Below, piece after piece: positions 13,340 through 20,969 of a DNA stretch of 22,197 nucleotides (positions are counted from its first letter, which is position 1; every line of letters begins with the position of its first letter). Under the pieces are notes generated by a model. The model did not search any database. It had not been told where the DNA came from and saw only the letters and a list, made by a program, of their open reading frames with translations. The position numbers and the translations under genes are program-made. The stretch spans positions 1-22,197 of the forward strand of contig CAMZGF010000007.1 of NCBI GenBank assembly GCA_947306315.1. Reading direction: 5' to 3'. This DNA comes from an uncultured Candidatus Saccharibacteria bacterium (GTDB lineage: Bacteria; Patescibacteriota; Saccharimonadia; Saccharimonadales; Saccharimonadaceae).

Positions 13340-14041
13340 TTAGAGTAAGTTTAATACACTCAATGAGCTCTTCATAATGTTAGTTACGATGAAGTAAGCA
13401 ATGATGAAGATAATGAGTGAAGCGAGAATGTGGAAGAAGAGTTTCTTGTCACCTTCAAGCGCAATTTCTTTGTCATATGCAGATACCATATAAGCGATTG
13501 CTAATGCAAAGCCTGCGAAGATTACAAAGATTGTAAGTGCTGACCAGATGAAGCCAAAAATGGTTCCAAAGAAGCTTGCGACTACGATTGGCGCATAAGC
13601 TGCAGTTGCAATAGCAAGTACGCGACCGAAGTTTGGTTGTTTCTTGAAGATAAGTCCAAGAATGTAGACAACTACTGCGATGATTGCGATTGCGCCTACG
13701 ATGTAGAGGAAGCTATCACCAAGATTCTTGAAGAAATCAAAGTTTTTGAGGTTTTCAAAATCTACTTTTGTTTCACATTTGCCACTGAAGAGATTGCAGC
13801 TTTTTGTTACGATTGTTGAAATAACTGCTGAAAGTAAGTTTACGATGATGTAAATTACAATCGAGAAGCCAGCAAAGATGCCAGCTGTCTTAATGTCTTT
13901 TACAGCTTTTGTTTTTTCAATTGCTTTAGTATTTGGTTTTACGAAGACAGCTTTAATTGTGTCAAAAGTGTCTTTTAGTGTTTTTGAAAAGTCGAAGCCT
14001 GAGCCCTTCTTTTCGGTAGTATTAGCATTTTCTTCTGCCAT
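13340..14041 (-). CDS. Five-helix membrane protein, Yip1-like, function unknown
   Basis: A 233-residue protein with a charged, Lys-rich N-terminal region (1-50) and five membrane helices at about 52-78, 110-131, 141-161, 163-187 and 202-224. The hydrophobic pattern, with Gly/Ala-rich helices and a NFGRVLAIATAAYAPIVVA stretch at about 137-155, resembles the loosely defined Yip1/YIP1-domain proteins; this is a weak similarity by eye. Two cysteines in the first loop (82 and 89, within SCNLFSGKCE) may form an external disulfide. It is the first gene of the transcript that continues with the exporter permease and ATPase, so it may be an accessory of that exporter. The promoter at 14070-14078 is followed by a weak AAAGGG site. 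Confidence 0.82.
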   Translation of the reverse strand: MAEENANTTEKKGSGFDFSKTLKDTFDTIKAVFVKPNTKAIEKTKAVKDIKTAGIFAGFSIVIYIIVNLLSAVISTIVTKSCNLFSGKCETKVDFENLKNFDFFKNLGDSFLYIVGAIAIIAVVVYILGLIFKKQPNFGRVLAIATAAYAPIVVASFFGTIFGFIWSALTIFVIFAGFALAIAYMVSAYDKEIALEGDKKLFFHILASLIIFIIAYFIVTNIMKSSLSVLNLL

Positions 14042-14069
14042 AATTAACCCTTTAAATTAATATACTTTT

Positions 14070-14078
14070 ATTATATCA
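14070..14078 (-). promoter_or_regulatory. Extended -10 promoter for the exporter operon, overlapping a stop codon
   Basis: On the minus strand TGATATAAT (14078-14070) is a full extended -10. Its TGA (14078-14076) is the stop codon of the upstream glycosyltransferase gene. The predicted start is near 14063, with a leader of about 22 nt. The same arrangement is seen at 2959-2967. Confidence 0.6.
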
Positions 14079-15092
14079 CTTTTTTGTTTTTATAATACTT
14101 CTTATGGTTCCTTTTAGGGAATTTTTTATTTTATAGAATGGTCTTAGAAAAACATAGAGTGTTGGGTATTTTGTTCCGATTTTTAGTTCATGAGCGCGTT
14201 TTTCGCCATCTTTTCTAAAGAAGTTCGCGTCGAACCCAGATTTTTTATAATCACTACCAATAGTTTTCGCAAACTTTATTGCATCCTTAAATTTTAGGCG
14301 GTTAATATTCCAGTTATAACTACGGAATCGACAACAATTCGCAATATTTCTTAGCTCTTCGTCGATAAATGCATCGACTTCATCGAACTCAGCTTTCACT
14401 GCATTTATTTTTTCTTTAGATTTTACACTTGCTGAATCATTATCACGACGATAATAATATAACGGATCTTTCATACAAAAAATCGTTCTGGCGGAAGCAA
14501 AAGCTTTAAATTGGAAGCTAATGTCTTGATAGCTCGCACCCGGCGTCTCAAGAAAATAAATGTGGTTTTTCTCGAGCATTTCCCTTTTATATATTGCGGA
14601 CCAGATACTTGGATCAGAAAGAAAAATTTTCTGGTTCTTTCTCGGATCAATTTTTGTACCATTTACTGGGAAACCTTTTCTTAATTCATGAAAAACATTC
14701 TCAGGAGCCGTCTTCCAAGTTTTACCAAAGAAGTTTATAAAACTACATTTAATTATATCGTTTCCATCATTCCTCAGTAGTTTCTCGAGAAACTTAGTAT
14801 TTAAAAAATCATCCGGTTCGACAATACTGATATACTCACCTTTTGCAATTTTAAGACCAGCATTTAAACTTGCACCGTAGCCAGAGTTTTTCTTATCAAT
14901 AATATTGAAGCGCTTATCGTCCTTCGCATATTTTTTTATCACATTTAGTGAATTGTCGGTCGAACCGTCGTTAATTAAGATACATTCAAAATTCTTATAG
15001 GTTTGGTTTTTCACCGATTCAAGACAAAGCGGAAGGAATGGTTCAACGTTATATACTGGGATAAGAATTGAAAGTTTTGGAGCTTTTTTCAT
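14076..15092 (-). CDS. Family 2 glycosyltransferase, E-P-D-D subtype
   Basis: A GT-A fold transferase of 338 residues. Seen: LSILIPVYNVE (7-17), INDGSTD (40-46), SGYGASLNAGLKIAKGEY (70-87) and VEPDDF (91-96), where the first Asp of the usual D-x-D-D is Glu. The second half carries SIWSAIYKREM and ETPGASYQDISF, shared with the glycosyltransferase at 18836-20026, so the two are paralogues with probably similar acceptors or folds. The C-terminus is very basic (about the last 30 residues) and may bind the membrane. A near-perfect ribosome site (AGGAGGTGAT) is immediately upstream, formed by the end of the preceding gene, one base away. Sugar unknown. Confidence 0.9.
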   Translation of the reverse strand: MKKAPKLSILIPVYNVEPFLPLCLESVKNQTYKNFECILINDGSTDNSLNVIKKYAKDDKRFNIIDKKNSGYGASLNAGLKIAKGEYISIVEPDDFLNTKFLEKLLRNDGNDIIKCSFINFFGKTWKTAPENVFHELRKGFPVNGTKIDPRKNQKIFLSDPSIWSAIYKREMLEKNHIYFLETPGASYQDISFQFKAFASARTIFCMKDPLYYYRRDNDSASVKSKEKINAVKAEFDEVDAFIDEELRNIANCCRFRSYNWNINRLKFKDAIKFAKTIGSDYKKSGFDANFFRKDGEKRAHELKIGTKYPTLYVFLRPFYKIKNSLKGTIRSIIKTKK

Positions 15093-15093
15093 A

Positions 15094-16062
15094 TCACCTC
15101 CTAAACCTAATAATTATTTCTGCAGGAATTAATTTTACAATATTTACGTGCTGGACTTTGTGGCCAAAGCTTTGTCTGCTTCTTGCCACTGCAAGCGCGT
15201 GCGAGATTTTCCAACGAGTAAAGACGCGGTGAAGATATTTTTCAGCACGTTTACTACGTTTCCTGCCAATAAAATTTTCTACGTCACGGAAACTTTTTAG
15301 CCAATTTCCCCAACTTAATGATGAGTCACCAACGATACTTGTTGGCGTTCCAAAATTATAGTGATAGAGCGGCTCTAAAACATACTCAATGCGAGAGAAA
15401 TGTACGCGTTCTGCTGCAAACAGATATTCGAGAGTGAATTTTGTGTCTTCCGCAAAAGACATGTTTTCATCAAAACGAATATTAAAATGTTTTATAATGT
15501 CTGCACGAAAGAGTTTATTTGAAACTGCATAAAGTCGACCATCGGTGTACAACATACGAAGAATATATTCCTTAAAAGACTCGTCTGGCATTCTGCCTTT
15601 AACTTCATTGCAGTAGATATCTTTTTCGTGCTTCGTATTTAACCTCTTATAATGGACACCAGACACTGCAAGAGCAACACGCAGATCGCGTGATTTTAAG
15701 TCTTCGTATTTTTTTATAGCATCAACCATTTTCTTATAGAAATCTTTTTCTACAGAATCATCAGAATCTGTAAAAGCAATATATCTCCCTGTTGCTTTTT
15801 CGAGACCAAAATTTCTAGCTGTCGAAGCTCCACCATTTTCTTTTCTAAAGAATTTCAATTCAGGAACATTTTGACCACGAAATTTGAGTTTATATTGTCT
15901 CACAAACTCTTTTAAATATTCAGTCGAACCATCAGTCGAACCATCGTCGACGATGATAACCTCTATTTTTTTATAAGCTCCTTTAACGATGGAAAGAATT
16001 AGTTTTACAGCTGCTTTCCCTGTATTATAGACAGGAATGATGACCGAAACTTTATCCTCCAA
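15094..16062 (-). CDS. Family 2 glycosyltransferase, TTG start
   Basis: A GT-A fold transferase of 322 residues. Seen: VSVIIPVYNTG (5-15), IVDDGSTDGS (37-46), ENGGASTARNFGLEKATGRY (75-94) and the metal-binding TDSDDS (98-103), then a basic helical C-terminal part. The predicted start is TTG at 16060-16062, eight bases after AAGGAG on the minus strand. That ribosome site lies inside the last codons of galE, whose stop is one base upstream. No ATG or GTG near the family start is available. Second gene of the galE operon. Sugar and linkage unknown. Confidence 0.9.
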   Translation of the reverse strand: MEDKVSVIIPVYNTGKAAVKLILSIVKGAYKKIEVIIVDDGSTDGSTEYLKEFVRQYKLKFRGQNVPELKFFRKENGGASTARNFGLEKATGRYIAFTDSDDSVEKDFYKKMVDAIKKYEDLKSRDLRVALAVSGVHYKRLNTKHEKDIYCNEVKGRMPDESFKEYILRMLYTDGRLYAVSNKLFRADIIKHFNIRFDENMSFAEDTKFTLEYLFAAERVHFSRIEYVLEPLYHYNFGTPTSIVGDSSLSWGNWLKSFRDVENFIGRKRSKRAEKYLHRVFTRWKISHALAVARSRQSFGHKVQHVNIVKLIPAEIIIRFRR

Positions 16063-16063
16063 C

Positions 16064-17059
16064 TTAAGCGCTCCTTAGATAATTAATTGTATCACGCATT
16101 GCATCTTCAATCGTATGAGTTGCTTTCCACCCAAGCTCAGCTTCAGCTTTTGATGCATCCGCGGTCAAACACGCAAGGTCACCAGGACGGCGTGGCGCGT
16201 CTCTGTATGGCAGCTTCTCGCCAGAAGCATTCTCAAAGGCTCTGACCATTTCGTAGACAGTAGTTCCAGTTCCTGTCCCAAGATTATAAATCGACGTTCC
16301 CTGTTTCATATGTTCCATTGCGAGAATATGACCGGCTGCGAGGTCCAAGACATGGATGTAGTCGCGAACACATGATCCATCACGCGTTTCATAATCGTTT
16401 CCATATACTGAAAGTTCAGGAATTTCTTTTCTGTAAACCTTCATAATAATTGGCATAAGGTTGTTTGGGATACCATTTGGGTCTTCACCAATGAGGCCAG
16501 ATTCGTGGTTTCCAACTGGATTAAAGTAGCGAAGAATTGTAACTGAAAGATCTTCATCGGCAAAAGCAGCATCCTTCAAAATTTCTTCAATCATATATTT
16601 TGTTTTGCCATATGGGCTTGTTAAGTCTCTTCCGGTTTCAAGAGTTTCGACACAAGTAGGCTGATGTGGATCGCCATAGACAGTTGCACTTGAGCTAAAA
16701 ATGATGCGTTTTACATCATATTTCTTCATTGCATTGAGAATATTTATTGTGCCGCCAATATTAGTCTTATAATACTCAAGCGGTTTCGCAACAGATTCAC
16801 CAACTGCTTTTAGGCCCGCAAAATGAATAACGGTGTCAAACCTACCTTCTGCAAAAACTTTTTCCACGCCTTCCTCATCGAGCATGTCAATTTGGTGAAA
16901 TTTTGGTTTTACGCCAGTTATCTTCTCGATTTTATCGAGAACTTCAATTTTTGAGTTGAAGAGGTTATCTAAAATTTCAACTTCATAACCTTTTTTAATC
17001 AGTTCAATGACAGTATGTGAACCGATATATCCTGTGCCACCCGTAGCTAATACTTTCAT
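16064..17059 (-). CDS. galE: UDP-glucose 4-epimerase
   Basis: A cytoplasmic short-chain dehydrogenase-type enzyme that interconverts UDP-glucose and UDP-galactose (or the N-acetyl forms) with bound NAD. Seen: the NAD-binding TGGTGYIGSH (6-15), HFAGLKAVGES (79-89), the catalytic SSSATVYG (122-129), YGKTK with Tyr150 and Lys154, RYFNPVGNH, and RDYIHVLDLA. At 331 residues it is full length. The ATG is preceded by AAGAGGT. First of three co-directional genes with one-base gaps to two glycosyltransferases. It would supply UDP-galactose, the substrate of the nearby glf product. The glucose versus N-acetylglucosamine preference is not decided. Confidence 0.96.
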   Translation of the reverse strand: MKVLATGGTGYIGSHTVIELIKKGYEVEILDNLFNSKIEVLDKIEKITGVKPKFHQIDMLDEEGVEKVFAEGRFDTVIHFAGLKAVGESVAKPLEYYKTNIGGTINILNAMKKYDVKRIIFSSSATVYGDPHQPTCVETLETGRDLTSPYGKTKYMIEEILKDAAFADEDLSVTILRYFNPVGNHESGLIGEDPNGIPNNLMPIIMKVYRKEIPELSVYGNDYETRDGSCVRDYIHVLDLAAGHILAMEHMKQGTSIYNLGTGTGTTVYEMVRAFENASGEKLPYRDAPRRPGDLACLTADASKAEAELGWKATHTIEDAMRDTINYLRSA

Positions 17060-17091
17060 TTTTTACCTCTTTTCTTGAACCTATTATCCTA

Positions 17092-17097
17092 ATTATA
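17092..17097 (-). promoter_or_regulatory. Possible promoter for the galE operon
   Basis: On the minus strand TATAAT (17097-17092) lies about 33 bases before the galE ATG. No good -35 box is seen at 17 bp (TCTACT). A second candidate, GATAAT (17088-17083), is close by. A 5-bp inverted repeat, GTAGA/TCTAC, lies at 17116-17133. The promoter call is plausible but weak. Confidence 0.4.
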
Positions 17098-17132
17098 ATA
17101 TAGAACACGACTGGAGTAGATAAGTTCGTCTA

Positions 17133-18770
17133 CTATTTTTTCTTTTTTTGTTTTTTATCTTTAGTAATACTTTTTACAAGCACATATGCCATGATTGGGA
17201 AAGATATTACTACTGGGAACATATAACGGAAGAATACTGTTGGCGCTAGCGCTACCGTTAGAAGAACGCCAAAGATAAGTCCAAGTGGAACCATATACTT
17301 ATATAGCTTCTTATATAAGGCGAATAAAATGACAATAATTAGTAAATAAGTAGTAAAGGCCCCGCTCCAAATAATTCTGAAGCCATATATTTCGCCCCAA
17401 TACTGTTTAGTTAATATAACTTTAAGTATTTTCTTAAGGATTGGAATATTTGGCTCTTCTTTAATTTTTGCAACACCAACTCCGTCCCACTCACGCATAA
17501 CTTCGTAGCTAATCGAGTGGTGAGCATACGTATGATAGCGATACGATGACTCATCATGATTATATTTTGTCCATGGATAGAACATTTTTTGGGTTAAAGC
17601 GAAAGGCGCATCAAAATAGTATTCCGGATATTTTAGACCTATCTCAGCCCACAACGATACGAACTCCATTTTATGTGATGTCATGTGTAGATTGTTCATG
17701 CATTCTTTAAAATCATCGGAGAGATCAAAGCTTGTTTTATACAAATCCCAATTACAGTTACCAAAAAACGGATAAAGACGATCGTCAAAGCTTTTATCTT
17801 TCGTATAATACATTGTGCGAGCTATTTGGAGAATTGGCACATTTAATGATTCGCGAACAGTTGGTTCATTATATACAACTATTTTGTTAACAATTAAATG
17901 TTTATAGCCTTGAAAAACTAGGGTTGGAAGTAGAAGGATAAATAGAAAATTTTTACGATTCCCTTTAAAGAATATAAAACCGATTAGGAGTGTTGGAATA
18001 AGTGCAAAGAACCCGTTATTACGAACTGCACACATTAGGAATACAAAAAGCCCAACCTTTAACCAATTCTTCTTTTTTGTGAAATATGATTCATCTTCAA
18101 CCATTTTCACAAATTCGAGACCAAGTAAAACAATAAATGAGCCAAAAATGACATCTTGGTGTGCAGTAATAAGCATATTTTGGATAAGTAAGTGAGTGAT
18201 AAAGTAGATAACACAGACAATTAAGAAAGGCTTGGATTTTAGCTTTTTCGATAGGTAATGGATAGCTTCTGTAATAGCAATATTTGCTGCTATGATTTGA
18301 ATTAACAAGAATAATGCAAGGCCAATATTGTCAGAACCAAAGAGGTTGCGCCCAACGTTAACGCAGAATCCAAGTAGCCATGAGATGATTAACGAGAAGT
18401 GCGTTGTATATTCTCCAGTTGCATAATAGTGATACATAACTCCTGAATCCCACGAAAAAATCCCTGGGTACACAGCCCACAATAAGAAGATCGAAGGAAT
18501 AATTAAGATTAGGAATATTTTCCAGCGCGGAATTGCTATTTCATCATTCTTCTCTGCTATCTTTATATTAAAAATTACATAAAACAAGAGTGCCAGCACA
18601 ACAAAAATTGCTAAAAACCTCAGGAAGTATGCTAGTGACCATTCCGTTCGTCCATGCACGGTTATTTCAGCACCAACAAGGAGAAATGTCGAGAAAATAA
18701 GACTGGCAATTAAACTAAAAAGTAAGCGTTTACGCTCAATAGTCTCCACTATTTTCCCAATTTTTTTCAT
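17133..18770 (-). CDS. Large polytopic membrane protein, GT-C-like (DUF6020 type)
   Basis: A 545-residue protein with about 12 membrane helices and one larger external loop (about 300-440). Seen near the start of the second third: AVYPGIFSWDSG (99-110), with an Asp after Phe-Ser-Trp at the membrane edge, as in GT-C-type transferases that use lipid-linked sugars, and TAHQDVIFGS at about 202-211. I recall this YPGIFSWDS pattern from proteins filed under DUF6020, whose activity is unproven. The C-terminus is Lys-rich. It is the first gene of its transcript, and its ATG lies six bases after an extended -10 box, so the mRNA is predicted to be leaderless. A role as transferase using the DPM1-like enzyme's lipid-linked sugar is a reasonable guess. 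Confidence 0.83.
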   Translation of the reverse strand: MKKIGKIVETIERKRLLFSLIASLIFSTFLLVGAEITVHGRTEWSLAYFLRFLAIFVVLALLFYVIFNIKIAEKNDEIAIPRWKIFLILIIPSIFLLWAVYPGIFSWDSGVMYHYYATGEYTTHFSLIISWLLGFCVNVGRNLFGSDNIGLALFLLIQIIAANIAITEAIHYLSKKLKSKPFLIVCVIYFITHLLIQNMLITAHQDVIFGSFIVLLGLEFVKMVEDESYFTKKKNWLKVGLFVFLMCAVRNNGFFALIPTLLIGFIFFKGNRKNFLFILLLPTLVFQGYKHLIVNKIVVYNEPTVRESLNVPILQIARTMYYTKDKSFDDRLYPFFGNCNWDLYKTSFDLSDDFKECMNNLHMTSHKMEFVSLWAEIGLKYPEYYFDAPFALTQKMFYPWTKYNHDESSYRYHTYAHHSISYEVMREWDGVGVAKIKEEPNIPILKKILKVILTKQYWGEIYGFRIIWSGAFTTYLLIIVILFALYKKLYKYMVPLGLIFGVLLTVALAPTVFFRYMFPVVISFPIMAYVLVKSITKDKKQKKKK

Positions 18771-18776
18771 GAGGTA

Positions 18777-18785
18777 ATTATACCA
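18777..18785 (-). promoter_or_regulatory. Extended -10 promoter for the polytopic protein (predicted leaderless)
   Basis: On the minus strand TGGTATAAT (18785-18777) is a perfect extended -10, with exactly six bases before the ATG at 18770. Transcription would begin at the A of the ATG. There is no ribosome site. Confidence 0.65.
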
Positions 18786-18791
18786 TAAGTG

Positions 18792-18800
18792 TGATATAAT
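18792..18800 (+). promoter_or_regulatory. Extended -10 promoter for the glycosyltransferase at 18836
   Basis: TGATATAAT (18792-18800) is a full extended -10 box, with a predicted start near 18807 and a leader of about 29 nt ending in AAAGGAGG. It is back to back with the promoter at 18777-18785, so the -35 region of each overlaps the other. Confidence 0.65.
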
Positions 18801-18835
18801 TTATAATAATTGGTGGGCGCGTAAAAGGAGGTAGA

Positions 18836-20026
18836 GTGGCAAGTTACGCCCGCAAATCTTTTAGAAATAGGAAGCCAAAAGTTTCGATTGTGGTTCCGGT
18901 TTATAATGTCGAACGATATCTTAGAGAATGTGTCGACAGTATCCTTAAGCAGACTCTAAAAGATATTGAGATTATTTTGGTTGACGACGGAAGCCCTGAT
19001 GGTTGCGGAAAAATCATCGATGAGTATGCTCGGCAAGATTCGCGTGTAATCGCTCTTCACCAGGAAAATTCTGGATATTCAAAAGCTGTAAACCATGGAA
19101 TTGATATTGCACGAGGTGAATATATCGGGATTATTGAAAGCGACGACTGGATTGATGACGACATGTACGAATCGCTCTACAATAATGCCAGGAAAAATAA
19201 AACCGACATCACCAAAGGTCTATTTTATATATATCGAACAGTTCCAAAGGCTGGTGAAAGCCAGAACACACTTTACCGAAACCCAAACGGAATTGACTTA
19301 AGACTTGCGCCAGACGGAGTTTTTAAACCGGCTGATTGGCCAAGAATTATCGGTTTTCATGCTTCGATTTGGTCCTCTATTTATAAAGCTGATTTCGTAA
19401 AGAAAATCCGTATCCCTGAGACTGCAGGTGCAAGCTACCAGGATTTCCCTTTTATGACTGAAGTTCTCTGCCGCGCTAAGCGTGTTTCGGTAGTTAAGCG
19501 TCCTTTTGTCCATTGGAGGAATGACGAAGGTCAAGGAAATTCCACATCCGCAAGAGGCGAAAAGCTTCTTTTGATGGCGAAGAATTCTAAAACCGCAATT
19601 TCAATTCTTAAAAAATACAAAAAATTCGATATTTTTAAAGAACCCTTCTTCGTCCATGTGCTTTGGACAAATTACGAATTTTTTAATCGCATCGATTGGA
19701 AATTTAAGCGTTCATATTACAACGAACTAGTTGATATTTTCTCGGAGATAAAAGATGACCCAGATTTCCATTTTGCATATTTCTCAACATTCGAAAAAAC
19801 CTCTGTTAATTATTTCTTAAATAAGGGCGGTTACAGAACATACATTCTTAAAAAATTCCGCCATGAATCAAAAGAAAAAATCATTAAGATTGCTACTTTC
19901 GTGTTCCCTACATACAAGATGGCAAGGTTCTTAAAGGATCAAAATTTCGATATCATGAAGCAAAACGAATTTTTGATGGATGAGATAATTGCGTTAAGAA
20001 AAGAAGTGGAAAGAAGAAAGAAATAA
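18836..20026 (+). CDS. Family 2 glycosyltransferase, E-S-D-D subtype, GTG start
   Basis: A GT-A fold transferase of 396 residues. A short basic N-terminus (1-15) precedes VSIVVPVYNVE (16-26), LVDDGSPDG (48-56), SGYSKAVNHGIDIARGEY (79-96) and IESDDW (100-105), where Glu replaces the first Asp of the usual motif. ASIWSSIYKADF and ETAGASYQDFPF in the second half match the paralogue at 14076-15092. The C-terminal 30 residues are heptad-like and charged (MKQNEFLMDEIIALRKEVE), perhaps a coiled coil. The start is GTG, with AAAGGAGG six bases upstream. Its stop codon abuts the convergent gene with no space. Sugar unknown. Confidence 0.9.
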   Translation: MASYARKSFRNRKPKVSIVVPVYNVERYLRECVDSILKQTLKDIEIILVDDGSPDGCGKIIDEYARQDSRVIALHQENSGYSKAVNHGIDIARGEYIGIIESDDWIDDDMYESLYNNARKNKTDITKGLFYIYRTVPKAGESQNTLYRNPNGIDLRLAPDGVFKPADWPRIIGFHASIWSSIYKADFVKKIRIPETAGASYQDFPFMTEVLCRAKRVSVVKRPFVHWRNDEGQGNSTSARGEKLLLMAKNSKTAISILKKYKKFDIFKEPFFVHVLWTNYEFFNRIDWKFKRSYYNELVDIFSEIKDDPDFHFAYFSTFEKTSVNYFLNKGGYRTYILKKFRHESKEKIIKIATFVFPTYKMARFLKDQNFDIMKQNEFLMDEIIALRKEVERRKK

Positions 20027-20962
20027 TTATTTCTTATTTTCTCTAAGTTGGTTTAGTTGGAGTTCATATTGTTGTCGGTGTTTTTTGATTATCACTTCAA
20101 GGATAATGCCAGTGATGGAACTTAATATCCCAATCATCATCATAAATCCACCAAATATTAGCCTTGGGAATTTCGTAACTAAGCTTGTTGAGAGATATTC
20201 TGTAAATGCCGGCATCATTAGGACTACTCCAATTATAACAAAAATGACAGCAACAAAATTAAAGAATATAGCAGGTTTATACTCTTTAAAAAGTGTGGCA
20301 ATTGTACGAAGCACTTTCATTCCGTCCTTATAGGTGTTCAATTTCGACTCTGAACCAGAAGGTCGGTCTTTATAGTTTACCGGAATTTCTTTAATCTTAA
20401 AGTTTTTATCAACTGCATGTATTGTCATCTCAGTTTCAATTTCAAAGCCCTTAGACGTAATAGGAAATCCTTTTACAAAATCTCGAGAAAAAGCCCTATA
20501 ACCCGTCATAATATCATTAATCTTAACTCTAAATAATTTCTGAATTAGCTGCTGGACAAGACGGTTTCCAAAATTATGAAACTTACGTTTATTCTCTTTA
20601 TAATAACTTGTTGATAGCCTATCGCCTACAACCATATCATATGTCGGCTGGTCATCGTTGATAATTAGATTAATCATTTTCTTAGCGTCTTCTGCTGAAT
20701 AGGTATCATCGCCATCGACCATAATATAACAGTCGGCCTCAACATCTCTAAACATTGAGCGAATAACATTGCCTTTTCCCTGTCGTGGTTCAAAACGGAC
20801 TTTTGCGCCGTTCTTCTTAGCTATTTTTGCAGTTTCATCAGAAGAGTTATTATCGTAGACATAGACTTCTGCTTCAGGTACATTCTGTTTGAAGTCGCTA
20901 ACAACCTTACCAATGGTTTTAGCTTCGTTATAGCATGGAATTAAGACTGCAATTTTACTCAT
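20027..20962 (-). CDS. DPM1-like family 2 glycosyltransferase with two C-terminal helices
   Basis: A 311-residue enzyme of the type that loads a sugar onto a polyprenyl phosphate carrier. Seen: AVLIPCYNEAKTIGKVV (5-21), YDNNSSDET (36-44), RQGKGNVIRSMF (60-71), VDGDDTY (82-88), DIMTGYRAFSR (150-160) and GFEIETEMTIHA (172-183), typical of dolichyl/undecaprenyl-phosphate mannosyl- or glucosyltransferases. Two membrane helices follow at 231-253 and 267-292, with a charged tail. AGGAG lies just before the ATG. The gene follows the acyltransferase gene by seven bases. It would make a lipid-linked sugar for a GT-C-type transferase on the outer face; the protein at 17133-18770 is the local candidate. 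Confidence 0.92.
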   Translation of the reverse strand: MSKIAVLIPCYNEAKTIGKVVSDFKQNVPEAEVYVYDNNSSDETAKIAKKNGAKVRFEPRQGKGNVIRSMFRDVEADCYIMVDGDDTYSAEDAKKMINLIINDDQPTYDMVVGDRLSTSYYKENKRKFHNFGNRLVQQLIQKLFRVKINDIMTGYRAFSRDFVKGFPITSKGFEIETEMTIHAVDKNFKIKEIPVNYKDRPSGSESKLNTYKDGMKVLRTIATLFKEYKPAIFFNFVAVIFVIIGVVLMMPAFTEYLSTSLVTKFPRLIFGGFMMMIGILSSITGIILEVIIKKHRQQYELQLNQLRENKK

Positions 20963-20969
20963 TTTACTC

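Noticed and set aside
17116..17133. GTAGA/TCTAC inverted repeat as a terminator after the polytopic-protein gene
   Set aside because: The stem is only five base pairs, AT-rich in part and not followed by a T-run on the minus strand. It may be chance.
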